This document shows, piece after piece, positions 21,342 through 33,496 of a DNA stretch of 64,000 bases (position 1 is its first letter; every line of letters starts with the position of its first letter). The notes below the pieces were generated by a model that worked only from the letters and a program-made list of their open reading frames with translations, was not told the DNA's origin and did not search any database. Position numbers and translations under genes: made by a program. Source of the DNA: Phaseolus vulgaris (taxonomy: Eukaryota > Streptophyta > Magnoliopsida > Fabales > Fabaceae); NCBI RefSeq assembly GCF_000499845.2, contig NC_023749.2, positions 15,028,698 through 15,092,697 on the forward strand, read 5' to 3'.

Positions 21342-22287
21342 TGATGTGAGTTGATTTTAGGATTGAACATTTTGTTGGTTTCACTTTGTTTATGAATTTT
21401 TATTTTAAGAATATGGTGAGAAACTCAAAGAAGATTCCCACTAGACACGAACTTAACCAAGTGGTTAAGTAAGTGTGAAGGTTCGCTTTTAGAGGGCAAA
21501 GAAAAAACACAATATAAGGTGATAATGATGATGAGGTACGAAAATTAAAATAACATAAGATGGAAGGAAGCAAGATGATAACTGAATAAAAAAAATGAGA
21601 ATAAATAAGCAAAGGGGAATGGAATTACGAAAGGCACAATGGAAGAAAAAAAAGAGAAAGATGAGAGAAACTTATGGAATGGAAGATGGATCACGCCACT
21701 TGGAAGATGGATCACGCCAAGATGAGTGGTGAAGAGTCGTCACTTGAAGTGCACTACACTCACAACATAAGACCCAAGAACCTTTAGGAAACTTAACTTA
21801 CTAAACAATCTGACAAAGTTTCTTTTCTATTCAAAATTCAATGTGTGAAATACATGAGGCAAAGAACTTTATTTATAGGAGATAGTGCCTTGGAGAACAA
21901 GATAGAGGATCAGGGTGTCATTTGTGAGAAACCTTCTAGAAGGTAGGTCAAAGAAACTCTAAACCTATAAGCACTTGCTATGAAAGATGGGTTTGGCACA
22001 AGCCCAATTTATGCTAAGTACACCTCAATTTATGCAAAGTGAGCCCTACTCTAGCTTATTCTTCTATTTGGACCCCCAAATTGAGCCCAATTTATTTACA
22101 TAAACTTGTCTTTTAAATAGACTAGAAGAAAGAACATTCGATGCTCTGGCCTATGTCCAGTTCTTCTTATGTTGAGGTCCTTCTGAAGTTTGGTGGGGCC
22201 TTTTGTCTTGGATGCTAAGATGAATGACTTAATTGTGAAGTGTATGTTGTGTCCTTGGTTATCTCCTTGTCTAATTGGGTTGTATCA
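21342..22287 (-). mobile_element. Solo LTR, minus strand (~946 bp)
   Basis: Aligns in order with the minus-strand gypsy LTR at 1881-2878 (GGTGAGAA..CTCAAAGAA block, then TTAAGTAAGTGTGAAGGTTCG). Read on the minus strand it opens TGATACAACCC at 22287 and closes CTCACATCA at 21342. The flanks are TTCCT (21337-21341) and TTCCC (22288-22292), a target duplication with one change. It is more diverged than the other solo LTRs, so probably older. Confidence 0.7.
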
Positions 22288-22292
22288 TTCCC

Positions 22293-23580
22293 TCATTTGC
22301 ATAAAAAGGTCAAAATTATTGCACTGGTCGAACATAACTAGTAAACTAAGAAAAAGAATATGGATACCTCCCTCCTTTTATTTCCATTATCTTTTATAAT
22401 TCTTTCAGACATACATTAACATACCAACCAATATGCAATATGCTAAAATATTAATTAAATTTCTCAGTGTTAAAATCCCAACTTTAGTACCATATGCTTC
22501 TACTAAGAAAGAAGAGAAGAAAAATAATCAACCATGAAGTTGAGCCACTAGATCGGAAATTGCTTAATTGGTGGTATGATAAGGTTCATTGGTGGTCCGA
22601 ATTGTTTGATGTTTTGATGATGATATATTGATCATGATATACTGTTTTGATTGTAAGTATTAGATGAATTGGTATTATAGATAACAGTTTTGGTGGTTCG
22701 TTGTTGATTTGAAATTAGAGGTTCATTGCTGGTCTAATATTGGAGTTTCGTTGTTAGTCTGAAATTGCTAGATTGTTGGTCTAATAAGGTTCATTGGTGG
22801 TCCAAAATGTTTAATGTTTTGATGATGAGATATTAATCATGATAACAATTTTACTAGTGGAAGGTTCATTGTTGGTCTAATATATTGTTCATGATATATT
22901 GGTCGTATATATTGTAGATGATATCTTGTATGCTTGATGGTGTTAATTAATAACAGTTTTTTTGGAACTGTTGTCATAATATATCCAGGTCTGACAAGTA
23001 TGTTCTTTTGACAATAATGATCATTACTTTCAATTTTATCCAAAAAAAAATTGATGAGCTAATGTTGACAAATCCAAAAACTTTTTCAAATATATCTTCA
23101 AATGATCTAATTGGTGTCATATTTGGTAAGGAGCCTCCGGGTCGAGTTAGAGGGCTATCATATGGAATTTGTCTCAATCTTGCTTTTAAAAGATCTACAA
23201 TAAGGATAAGTGGTATGCTTCCTCTAGTTCAATCTCATCAAATGTGGAGGACAAGGTAGTTCAAATTTAAAGTGAGCTCGCAACTGTAAAAAATTAAATG
23301 TAAACTTTTCTTACATATATTTCTTCCTGAAAAGATGTTCTGGAACATTTTGCTGCATGAAAGCTAATTTGGTACATGCATCCATCAATGAGGTATTAGT
23401 ATATTAAAATGTTTATTGGTGTCTTTTATTTTATAATTATAAACATTGAAAATTATTAACTTCAAATTATTTATTATTTATTTCAGGCCTCAGATGTTGG
23501 AAGTTGTGCTTCATCACCTAATCAAGTAATAGGATCAAATGTTGGAAGCAAAATTGATTAGTGAAGAACATGTTGTAATA
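22293..23580 (+). pseudogene. Second CACTA gene, 3' part (Transposase_24 end)
   Basis: The frame at 23008-23259 contains SSNDLIGVIFGKEPPGRVRGLSYG, which fits the conserved GRVRG(L/V)G block near the end of plant Transposase_24 proteins. Before it, 22560-22900 carries several copies of a GGTTCATTGGTGGTC(T/C)-like phrase and ATGATGATATATTG, a low-order repeat in what is likely intron. A short final exon may lie near 23490-23560. Confidence 0.6.
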
Positions 23581-23989
23581 ATTTGAATGTTATGATGATA
23601 TTCAAAACTATTTTGTATGTTTTCTTTACTTTTGAGCAATTATGTATCAACTTTTGAACATTATGTGTCTTCTAATTTTCAATGTAATGAATGAATGCTT
23701 ATAACTTTCTATAATATTTCATTTTATTAGTATTTATTTTCTTTATTATGAAAATATATTATGTTTAGTTGTTTAATTATGCAAACGAGATTAAAAGTGG
23801 TGGTTGAATTCCATTTATTTAGAATTAAAATTATGTCAATAGAAACCGACATATTATTTTTTATAATTTTATTATAATATTGATAGTTAAAAATATCACA
23901 TTATATATAATAATGTTTACATGCATTGTGTTTTGCAGTGATATCCTTTTCAATGAAATAAATTGCATCAATTATGGCTAACAATAATT

Positions 23990-24185
23990 ACATATAAAAA
24001 TTTTCCACTTTAAACAAAGCGTTAAAATGGTGAGTGTTGCGACGGGTAGCATAAGACCGTCATTAAACTTTGTTGCAGCTAGTTCTATGGCGGTTTGGAG
24101 AACTGCCACACGTGTATATTGTGGCGTTTTAAACGCCAGTGTATACAAAAATAATCACCACCGCATACACCATTTTTGTAGCATC
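23990..24185 (+). repeat. Probable 3' subterminal and terminal region of the CACTA element
   Basis: Dense short inverted motifs (GCGGTTTGGAGAACTGCC, GGCGTTTTAAACGCC) end in CACCGCATACACCATTTTTGTAG near 24160-24181. CACTA elements end in inverted CACTACAAAAA-like termini preceded by such subterminal motifs. The final TG expected after TTTTTGTAG is CA here, so the exact end is unsure. Confidence 0.55.
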
Positions 24186-24766
24186 TTTCGAGGACAACAA
24201 TGTACCCATATTCGTGACGTGCTCCTGATCTTGTAAATGGATCAACCTAAGGTCCACTCCTGACTCCAAGAGGGCATCATTCCTTCTTGGGTCCAAGTCC
24301 ACTAGGGCGACTGTGTGTTCCCTTCTAGGGCACTCGTCTCCTAAGATTGTTCTTTGTTTGTCATTTCAACCCGCAGACTGGCCACGTAGCACTCTTAGGC
24401 TACTTTCTGATAAACATGCACCGTGATTTAAGGCGTGCATCACCTTTAGCATTCACATTACCTAATTTTCGTACAATTTAATTACCATGAATACATATTT
24501 TAATAATTACTCCTAAACTTGTATTGTTCGGTCAGTACCGGATACTGACACGCACAAGAAACGTTCGATCCTAGTGGTACACATTCCAAAAACAAATATG
24601 TTAAATCCTTTTATTTAGCAATTATATGATTTTTCATACTATATAATTTTAGAAATTTATTTATTTATTACTTTCTCTTATATATTTATCAAATGATGAG
24701 CCTTTTGTTATCTCCTGACGCTTTGCAATAGAAAAAATAGGCAAATTCTCCTTGCACCTCCATATA
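24186..24766. other. Intergenic, nothing recognised
   Basis: A moderately GC-balanced part (24190-24440) is followed by AT-rich DNA. I see no ORF, RNA gene or clear repeat end. Confidence 0.5.
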
Positions 24767-25038
24767 TGATGGAGGTGTACCTTCATCCGTAGCTTTTCTT
24801 TGGTGAAATTGGCGGAAGCATTCATGGAAGAAGACGAGCAAGGAACTCATGAAGAGTGATGTACTCCTTGAAGGTGCATCCTAGGTGTGGAGAGTGAGTG
24901 GTGAGGCCATCTCACTTGGCAAAGATGAAGAATAAAGATTAAAATGTCTATCCTAGAGAGGTAGGAGACAAGGAGCAAAATTGACACAATTTTGGCAGCA
25001 ATTTGCTCTAGAATAATCTTCCTATTTCATGACCCAAG

Positions 25039-26491
25039 TGTTAGAGTCAAACAGTGTCTAAGTTCAAGAGGGGAGGGGTGAATTGAGCTTATCAAATTTT
25101 CGCAGAAGAGGCTAGATTACAGTGTAACAGAGGTGAAAAAAACAAATTGATTTTATTTGAAACAGATTGATTCTTCAGAACAGTCTAACACAATTTGAAC
25201 TTGTTCAGATTAAAATTGCAATCAACAGAGAGGTATAACAAAATCAGATTGGTTAAATTTTACCAGTTTGAAGAATACAGATTATGCCAAGAAAACAATC
25301 AAGTTCATTCAGCACAAGGTTTCAAAGGAAATGAATCTTTGTCAGGATTTAATGAATAAGACTATTTGTCCTTAAATCAATGAAAACCTCATATACAAAT
25401 ACTGTGTTAGTGATTAGAGAACTTTAACAAATCAGGAAGAACAGTTTTTATTAAACCCAGAATTAACAGATTTGGTTTCAAATGAACAGATTTCGTTCTT
25501 GACAGAATTAAGCAAAAACCATAAACGAGTGCAGGGATGAGAAGAAAAGTACAGGCAAGCTTTTATACTGGTTCACTCATAAAGAGCTACATCCAGTTTC
25601 ACCTTACTCCAAGGTGGAATCCACTAAAAACAGTATCAATCACTTACAAACACAACAGTTCTTGAACACTACAAGAATAATACAACCAATGCTGAAAAAC
25701 CCTATTTCAGCACACCTTGCACTCCAAGAAACCCTATCAAGGAGTGACTAACACTTACACCTTTACAAACCAGAATAAAGGAAAGATAACACCTGAAAAG
25801 AAGATGCAAGAACTCAAAACCAGTAGTTCAATTTGCTGCAGAACTGCACCAGCACCTTCACCAAGATCAAAGTTTTCCTAGAACAACCACACTTGAAAAT
25901 CCCTTTGGAAAACCTTTCAAAAACTCTTTTCAATCCTTCTTCTCACATAGAAAATGTTTAATCTCTGTCAAAAACGTGATTGCTCAGCATCCTTTCATGT
26001 GAGAAAAGCTTTTCTTTATACAGAAAACAGTTTCTAACTTCTTTTCAAAAAAAGTTGAAAAGCTTTTATGAAAACAACAGATTTAGTTTTAAACTAAACA
26101 AATTTATTTTAGGAAAACTGCCAACTCAGCTAACTGAAAATAACTGACTGAGTTTTACCTTTGGTGCCCTAACCAACTTTCGAAAATCCTTTCAGCAAAC
26201 CAAAAATAAACCTATTCTTTTACAGTGAAACCGATTTATTTTTGTGTAGTATCCTGATTTTTGGAGAGAACTCAAAAAAGCTTTTGGAAAAACTTTTAAC
26301 CACTTCAAGTGCTTTATCTATGCTTGGTTAGGCATCTAGGATAGGTCATGTAGCAAAAGCCAACCTTGAGTACACACAACCTTAAAGTACAAGATCATCT
26401 AAGACATATTGCAAACTACAAAGCAAAGTAGCTAACATCTACATCAAACACACTAAGGCTAGGTAGAGATGAGCTTCATCCATCTTCAACA
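25039..26491 (-). mobile_element. 3' LTR of the copia element (1453 bp)
   Basis: Matches 33511-34889 plus 35696-35770 with about 1.5% difference. Bounded by the polypurine tract at 26492 and the CCAAG target copy at 25034-25038. Confidence 0.92.
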
Positions 26492-26510
26492 ATCTCCCCC
26501 TGTTTGATGG
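26492..26510 (-). other. Polypurine tract of the copia element
   Basis: On the minus strand the LTR start TGTTGAAG is preceded by CAAACAGGGGGAGAT, the purine run expected for plus-strand priming. Confidence 0.85.
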
Positions 26511-26891
26511 AGACAAAACCCCTTTTGCTTTGCATACTTTGATGATCAAAACCTACAGTGTACTGACTGCCAAAACCTGCACAGCAACATTTAGAAATAA
26601 AACCAGAATATTGCAGTGTGTGAGTTTTGTGCTACCTCCCTGCAGCTTGAACCAGAACATCAACTTTTGTGAGTTGTTCTTCTGTTCTTCTCCCCCTTTG
26701 GATTCATCAAACAGAATAAAGCATGGGATAAAGACATACCATAGACATTCATAATAGTTCAAACAAAAAACCAGTATAGAGTTCTTTTACAAACCAAAAT
26801 AAAACCGACTAAAACCAGTGCAGAATAAAGACAAACAGACTAAAACCAAATTGTTCAACAAGATATAAAAGATAAAGACTATGAAATAGGA

Positions 26892-28076
26892 TCACTTGTT
26901 GTGGTAGTAAAGCTCAGCTAGTTGCTCCTGAAGTCCTTCAATTTGGTCATCCAAGTGTTGAAACCTGGCTTGAGTCATTTCATAGTACTCCTTTTGGTCG
27001 TATGTGAGTGTATCTAGCCTGTTTAGAACTTGCCTTTCGAACATGGATAGAGGTTCACCTCTATGCATAGGTTCCTGATATGCTACCAATGCATTTTGGC
27101 TTGTAGCAGCAATATCCTCATCTCCAGAAGAGTGCACTGGTGACTCATCCATGTGCTGCACACCATCAGCATTTTCTTCTTCTTCATCTCCTAGATTAGT
27201 TGCTTCATTTTCAGCTCTATTTGCAACATTCCTTCTAAATCTCCAGCAGTCATCCTCCTTTTGGAACCCCATCTTCAAGAGAGTGGAGTTGTCTATTTCA
27301 CTTGCTGCCTTAATGGTGTCATTTCTCTCATTTGCACTATCAACTTCAAAATAATCAATTAGCTTTGACACAAAAATAGCATATGGAAAACGATAATATG
27401 GAAGCCGTGTGGATTTGAGCATATGCTCTACCATTGTACTCACCCAATTTACCTTGAGTTGGTTCATTATACAGTATAGCAGAATCAAATCCTCTTCATG
27501 AAGAGTAGCATGATTGCTTCCTCTAGGAGTGAGTTGCCAAGCAATTATGTAGGCTTGGAGTCTTGGAATTATTGTCAGATTTCCAGCATGAAATCTAGCT
27601 ACTGGTTCAGCAGGATTTCTAACACAGCTCCTATAAAACTGCATTTTGTTGAACCCTTGAATTCCAGCAGTATTCCCTTTGCTAACCTTCATTCCTGAAT
27701 ACTTGATTCCTCCCACATTGCTCCATATTTCCCTTGTAATTTTCAGCTTCACACCTTCCACATGAGAGACCAGATTTTTGCCATCTTGAACCATATTGCT
27801 GTAGAACACTTTCATCAAGTCTGGATAGACATTTCCAGTCATTTCTAAGAAGTTTTTCAGCTTTTGATGCTTGAGCAGAGTTTTTGCTTCAGTCAGATTT
27901 TCTTCCCTTAACCATGAGAATTCCAGCACCTTGGGCACATTGACTTGCTTTCTGCTTGTCTCATGGATGAACCTTGTCATGGATTCAGAATCTCCAGCAA
28001 ACCAGTTTTCCAGAATGCCTTGGCTGCTGTTGGATTGCTCTTTGGATTTCTTCTTTCTGTGTGATGAGGATGCCAT
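26892..28076 (-). CDS. Extra retrotransposon ORF (plant transposon-protein-like), 394 aa
   Basis: An intact frame in the same sense as gag-pol, about 590 bases after the end of pol and about 380 before the polypurine tract. This is the place where SIRE-type copia elements carry an env-like or extra ORF. The N-terminus is basic (SSHRKKKSKEQ). The middle (residues ~70-260) looks like the domain named putative plant transposon protein in plant databases (DLMKVFYSNM, then LVSHVEGVKLKIT, then ARFHAGNLTIIPRLQ, HEEDLILLYCIM). An acidic linker (~290-325) follows, and a C-terminal coiled-coil candidate (~345-390, heptad-like Leu spacing). I see no signal peptide or clear membrane span, so it does not look like a classical envelope protein. 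Function unknown. It is intact although pol is ruined. Confidence 0.75.
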   Translation of the reverse strand: MASSSHRKKKSKEQSNSSQGILENWFAGDSESMTRFIHETSRKQVNVPKVLEFSWLREENLTEAKTLLKHQKLKNFLEMTGNVYPDLMKVFYSNMVQDGKNLVSHVEGVKLKITREIWSNVGGIKYSGMKVSKGNTAGIQGFNKMQFYRSCVRNPAEPVARFHAGNLTIIPRLQAYIIAWQLTPRGSNHATLHEEDLILLYCIMNQLKVNWVSTMVEHMLKSTRLPYYRFPYAIFVSKLIDYFEVDSANERNDTIKAASEIDNSTLLKMGFQKEDDCWRFRRNVANRAENEATNLGDEEEENADGVQHMDESPVHSSGDEDIAATSQNALVAYQEPMHRGEPLSMFERQVLNRLDTLTYDQKEYYEMTQARFQHLDDQIEGLQEQLAELYYHNK

Positions 28077-28535
28077 GCTTGATCTGTTGTTACCTGCACT
28101 TAGTCACCTAAAGATAAACCAACTAGTAGAAGTATTAGTAACAGTTCACATGATTGTTTCAAGATAGAAATTAAACGCAGTAGTTTGTTTGAACTTGGAC
28201 AGCTCGTAGCAGAAATGAGGAGGTGTGAAAAACAATTGATTAGTGCCAGGTTTATACAGAGCTTTAAATCAGATTTCAAAAATCACAAATTTTAAAGAAA
28301 ATCAATTTAATCAGATTTCAAGAATTATGGGTTAAAAAAATCAAATCAATCAGATATGCTTCAGATTTTATTCTTGTGGTACAACATGTTTAGGTGTTGA
28401 TTTACGTAAGAATATGTTGGAACCAGATTTCAGTTTGACAAATCAAATCTGTTGCACCTACACAACATCTAATCAGTTAGGATACCCACATAATAATTGT
28501 CATAGACCTGCTAGTTAATAACCGTAAAAGCAGTT

Positions 28536-28540
<5 letters not shown>

Positions 28541-28574
<34 letters not shown>
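28541..28574. repeat. (GA)n microsatellite
   Basis: An uninterrupted run of about 17 GA units, between the extra ORF and pol of the copia element. Confidence 0.95.
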
Positions 28575-28578
<4 letters not shown>

Positions 28579-28663
28579 AAAATCTTTATCTTTCCTAGTC
28601 ACAGCTGTGATTCTGAAACAGAGAGCAGAACACGTTAAAATATAAAATAACAGATTGAAATTT

Positions 28664-31600
28664 TTACTGCAGAGGACAATTTAAGCTAATGATACCCAAT
28701 TCATTTAGAAGAAAATAAAACCTATCTTTAGCAAGAGGTTTAGTAAAAAGATCAGCCAATTGAAATTCAGTGCCAATGAATTTGATATCACAAGTTCCAT
28801 TAGCTATATGTTCTCTTAGAAAGTGATGTCTAATTTCAATATGTTTAGTTATTGAATGCGTGACAGGATTCTTAGACAAATTTATAGCACTAGTATGATC
28901 ACAATTTATAGGTATCTTGTTTAATAGAATTACAAAGTCACTTAGCTGCTACCTTAGCCATAAGGTTTGAACACAACAACTTCCAGCAGCTATATATTCT
29001 GCCTCTGCTGTAGAGAAAGCAACACAAGCCTGTTTCTTGCAATGCCATGAGATTAGACTTGATCCAAGCATGTGACAAGTCCCACTTGTGCTTTTTCTAT
29101 CAACCTTGCAACCTGCAAAGTCAGAGTCTCAAAAACCAGTTAAGTTTAAAGATACCTTGTTAGGATACCATAATCCAACATCCTTAGATCCTTGCAAGTA
29201 TTTCAGAATTCTCTTTGTTGCATTGTAGTGTGATTCCTTTGGATCAGATTGATATCTAGCACATAAGCACACAACAAACATAATGTCAGGCCTGCTACCA
29301 GTTAAGTATAACAAAGAACCAATTAAACCCCTGTACTTAGATTGATCCACTGATTTTCCTGCACAATCTTGTTCCAGCTAGCAGCTTGTTGAAATATGAG
29401 TGATGATTGCTTTGCATTGATCCATATCAAACCTCTTAAGCAGCTTGTTGCAGTACTTTTCTTGACTTATGAAAATTCCATCCTTGAGTTGTTTCACTTG
29501 CAGTCCAAGGAAAAAATTCATTTCTCCTAACATTGACATCTCAAACTCACTCTTCATTTTTTTTACAAAGTCTTCACACATCTCCTCATTTGTGGATCCA
29601 AAGATAATATCATCCATATAGACTTGCACAAGTATAATGTCTTCTCTTTTCTTCTTTATGAACATAGTTTTATTAGAATTTGCCACGGTTATATCCTTGA
29701 GAGAGCAAAAACTCACTTAGCCTCTCATACCATTGCCTAGGTGCCTGCTTCAATCCATATAACGCCTTCTTAAGCATGTACACATGCTCTGGATTTTTAT
29801 GGTCTTCGAACCCTGGAGGCTGAGATACAAACACCTCTTCATTAATGTAACCATTTAAGAATGCACTCTTGACATCCATTTTAAACAGCTTGAAACCTTG
29901 TATGCTAGAAAATGCTAGGAGTAATCTGACGGCTTCAAGACGTGCTACTGGTGCATAAGTTTCATCAAAATCAAGTCCCTCTTCTTGGTTATAACCTTTA
30001 GCAACCTGCCTTGCTTTATTTCTAGTGATAGCCCCATGTTCATCCATCTTGTTCCTGTACACCCACTTGGTTCCTATGATATTCATCTCATGCCTTCTTG
30101 GAACCAAAGTCCACACTTCATTGTATTCAAACTGGTTCAGCTCTTCCTGCATTGTTGTTATCCAATTGTTGTCTTGTAGTGCTTCTTCCAGACTTTTAGG
30201 CTCAATCTGTGAAACAAAGGCCACTGTTCTGCAGAAATTATTAAGTGAATTCCTTGTTGAGACTCCTTTCTCAATTTTACCAATTACATTGTCTAGTGTA
30301 AGATCCCTGGGTGTCTTCCATTCCTTAGGCAATCCTGCATTCACAGTAGATTCTTTGACAGAATTTTGATTAGTTGCATCAAGCTCACTAGATTGATTCT
30401 TTTGCAAAATGGTTCTTAAATCATCCATACCAGGTTCATCCAGAACAGATTTAGGCACAGAAAAATCTGTTTCATCAAATACAACATGTATAGATTCTTC
30501 TACTGCAAGCAATCTTTTGTTATACACTCTATAAGCATGACCATTTATAGCATATCCAATATGTATTCCCTCATCTGATTTAGGATCAAATTTCCCTAGA
30601 TTGTCTTTACCATTATTTAGAACAAAACATTTGCAGCCAAAAACCCTAAGATGACTAATGCTAGGCTTCCTACCTTTATATAATTCATAGGGAGTTTTCT
30701 TAAGAATTGGTCTAATCACGGTTCTATTAAGCACATAAGAAGCAGTGTATACTGCATCAGCCCAAAAATATTTAGGTAAATCATATTCATTTAGCATGGT
30801 CCTAGCTAACTCTTCTAATGACCTATTCTTCCTTTCAACAACACCATTTTGTTGGGGTGTCCTAGGAGCAGAATAGCTATGTGTGATCCCATGTTTTTCA
30901 CAATATCTATCAAATTTTGCATTTTGAAATTCTCTCCCATGATCACTACGAATCTGTTTTATTCTATTTTCATTTTCATTATGCAGAACCTTAGCAAGTT
31001 TCTTAAAGGCTTTATATGCATCATTTTTAGAAGCAAGAAACAAGGTCCATGTATATCTTGAAAAGTCATCAACAATCACCAAGGCATAGTAATTTCCAGC
31101 TAAGCTAGCAGTCCTAGATGGTTCAAACAAGTCCATATGTAAAACATCCAAGGCTTTATTTGTAGAAACCACATCTTTAGATTTAGAAGTTCTTATCTGT
31201 TTTCCCTTTACACAAGCATCACACAATCTGTTATTCTGAAATTTTATGTTTGGTAAACCAGAAACTAGTTCCTTATACTTTAGCTTATTCAAGTGATTTG
31301 TGTGAATATGAGCTAGCCTCCTATGCCACAGCCAGGACTCATCACTTTTAGATAACAAACACGCATTTTCAGAACAGCTCTTCATAATATCTAAGAGATA
31401 GATGTTGTTTACTCTTTTATCCTGTGAAAAGCACCTTACCAGAAATTTCATTTGAAATTGTACAAGTGTTGGCTTCGAAATTGACCTTGTATCCCTTGTC
31501 ACACAGCTGACTAATGCTTAGAAGACTGTGCTTTAGCCCTTCAACATACAGTACATTCTCAATAGTGGTTGAGTCTGCAGTACCAACATCTCCTCTTCCA

Positions 31601-31746
31601 AGAATTCTTCCTCTATTATTATCTCCATATGTGATGTGTCCTTCAGCTTTAAGTTTTAGATTTGTGAATTGGGTGACATCACCAGTCATGTGTTTTGAGC
31701 ACCCGCTATCCAAGTACCACTGATTTTTCCTACTGTTTTTCTGCAA
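28664..31746 (-). pseudogene. Ty1/copia pol pseudogene (PR, IN, RT, RNase H)
   Basis: From 31746: WYLDSGCSKHMTGD (protease region start), GAG-pre-integrase (SWLWHRRLAHIHTNHL), the integrase core with DDFSRYTW, then SDHGREFQN and TPQQNGVVERKNRS. Reverse transcriptase follows (TKWVYRNKMDEHG, KMDVKSAFLNGYI, PPGFEDHKNPEHVYMLKKAL, then YMDDIIFGST holding the two catalytic Asp). RNase H ends it (STAEAEYIAAGSCC, then KHIEIRHHFLREHI). Breaks: frameshifts near 31430 and 29690; in-frame stops near 29378 (TAG), 29129 (TGA) and 28935 (TAG). Longest open block 31502-29673. No full polyprotein can be made. Confidence 0.9.
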
Positions 31747-31801
31747 AACAAAACAGATTTAACACATATGGTACCCCTTCCAAGTTTAGGGTCCAACATG
31801 A

Positions 31802-33373
31802 TTAATACCTTTCCTTAGGAAGCCATTTGGTCAATCCTTTTGGAACAAGGTACCTTCTAGCTTTACATGTTCTAGATATATGTCCAGACTTCATACAGTA
31901 AAAACAGGTTGTAGAATGCATTGTATTTGAACAACTAAAAGGGGAAAAACCTGTTTTGGAAGGAACAAAAAAACTGGATAGCTTTTTCACATTACTTTTC
32001 ATTCCAGGATTATATCCTAGACCATTTTTATTAAAAACAGCATTCTGTGAACCTAATAAGGTTTCAAGATTTTCTCTTCCTTTAGTGAAATTTGAGAGTG
32101 TTTTTAACAAATATTCAACCTATTTTTCCAGCTTTTTACATTTATCACAGGTTTTTACTGATGCATGCAAACATGTTAATTCAAGGCTAACCAATTCAGT
32201 TTTAGCTTTGTGCAGTTCTTCTTCAAGAGCTTTGACCTTTGGTTCAAGTACCCTATTTACTTTATTCAATTTATTGCAAATTACAGCTAATTTGTTTGCT
32301 TCATCATGTGTTTCCTTAAATGCAATTAACAGCTGATCATAATTTTCAGAATCAGTAGAAAAATCACTTACTGAGTCAGAGTTAGGTTCTTCATCATTCA
32401 CCATAAAGCACATATTTGCTTCCTCACTTTCGGTTGAGGAATCACTAGATGAGGATACATCATTTTCTTCCCATGAGATGTATGCTTTTTTGCCTTTGCT
32501 TCTTTCACTCTTTTTGCTTGCTGATTTTTCTTTGTTTTGATTGTTTGGACAATCAGCCTTTATATGACCTAGTTTACCACATCCAAAACAAGTGTAATTT
32601 GAAGAATTTGAATCATTGGATTTAGAATACCTCTTCCTTTGTTGAGTTCTATCACGGTTTTTCTTTCTAAGAAATCTGCTGAATTTTCTGGTGAGCAGAT
32701 TCAATGCCTCATCATGTTCAGGATTCTCTTCTTCCTCACTTGTATCATGTTCCATGGTAGTTTTCAAGGCAATTCCTTTGGCTTTCTTTTCCACAGTTTC
32801 TTGTTCTTTCAAACTTTTCAGCTTTATTTCATGCTCCATCAGCTTTCCAAAAAGTGCAGCAGTGGACATCTTGGATAAATCTCTGGATTCTGAGATTGTT
32901 GTTACCTTAGGCTGCCAGCTCCTATCAAGGCATTTCAGCACCTTTATGTTGAGCTCTTCCTTGTCAAAGACTTTACCAAGGCCAGTGAGGTGATTTACAA
33001 TATGTGTAAATCGTTTCTGCACATCTGCAATACTTTCTTCTAATTGCATTCTGAACAGTTCGTATTCCTGAATGAGTGAGTGCTTCCTTGCTCGTTTCAC
33101 ATCATCAGTCCCTTCATGAGTTACCTCTAGTACCTCCCACATCTCCTTAGCTGAGTTGCATTGAGAGACTCTAAAGAACTCATCAATATTCAGTGCAGAG
33201 GTGATGATGTTCTTGGCTAAGGAGTCATATTGGGCCTTCTTCTTCTCGGTTTCACTCCATTCAGACCAAGGCTTCTTTATTGTTTCTTCTTTGACAACCT
33301 GCATAGGTATAAAAGGTCCACTGATCACCGCATCCCAGATCCCCATGTCAATAGACTCCATAAAGATTTTCAT
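31802..33373 (-). pseudogene. Ty1/copia gag with one amber stop
   Basis: Open from an ATG at 33373 for 417 codons to a TAG at 32122-32120, then open again in the same frame to 31802. The UBN2-type gag core lies in the first ~200 residues (TSALNIDEFFRVSQCNSAKEMW). A zinc knuckle CFGCGKLGHIKADC (C-x2-C-x4-H-x4-C) is at ~residue 265. An acidic Ser-rich part follows, then a coiled-coil-like part (~350-417). A second knuckle CFYCMKSGHISRTC lies after the TAG. The TAG stands where a sense codon is expected, so this is probably a single nonsense mutation; readthrough is a less likely option. The joint to pol is also shifted near 31750. Confidence 0.85.
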
Positions 33374-33496
33374 CCTGATTTTCTAGAAAGCATAGTTAAC
33401 ACCACCAAACATAGGAGGTCTATTAATAGACGCACCTTCAGCAAAAGGAATTTTAAACTCAGACATCAAGCATACACTTGAGCAAAATACAAGCCC

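Larger units (their letters stand above)
8145..24185 (+). mobile_element. Decayed CACTA (En/Spm) DNA transposon, split by insertions
   Basis: Pieces of both CACTA genes lie in order on the plus strand. The Tnp2-type transposase is at 8374-8986, 15504-16200, 16483-17557 and 17758-18372. The second, Transposase_24-type gene is at about 18580-19841, 20834-21341 and 22288-23580. Removing the insertions 8987-15498, 19842-20828 and 21342-22287 with one target copy each rejoins the reading of the transposase: FYKAKNV from 8960-8986 is directly followed by tnp2-like sequence after 15504. The 3' end probably lies near 24180, where CACCATTTTTGTAG resembles an inverted CACTACAAAAATGG terminus. The 5' terminus is not found. 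All coding parts have stops or shifts, so the element is dead. Confidence 0.8.

Noticed and set aside
22837..23177. Overlapping minus-strand ORFs of 67-68 codons
   Set aside because: Antisense to the Transposase_24 part of the CACTA element.
27151..28167. Plus-strand ORFs opposite the 394-aa ORF
   Set aside because: Shadow frames of the minus-strand coding sequence.
31746..31810. Intron-like GTATTA..TTTTGCAG between gag and pol of the copia element
   Set aside because: The same stretch fits decayed coding sequence (stop plus frameshift) of the gag-pol joint; spliced gag-pol is not expected in this lineage.
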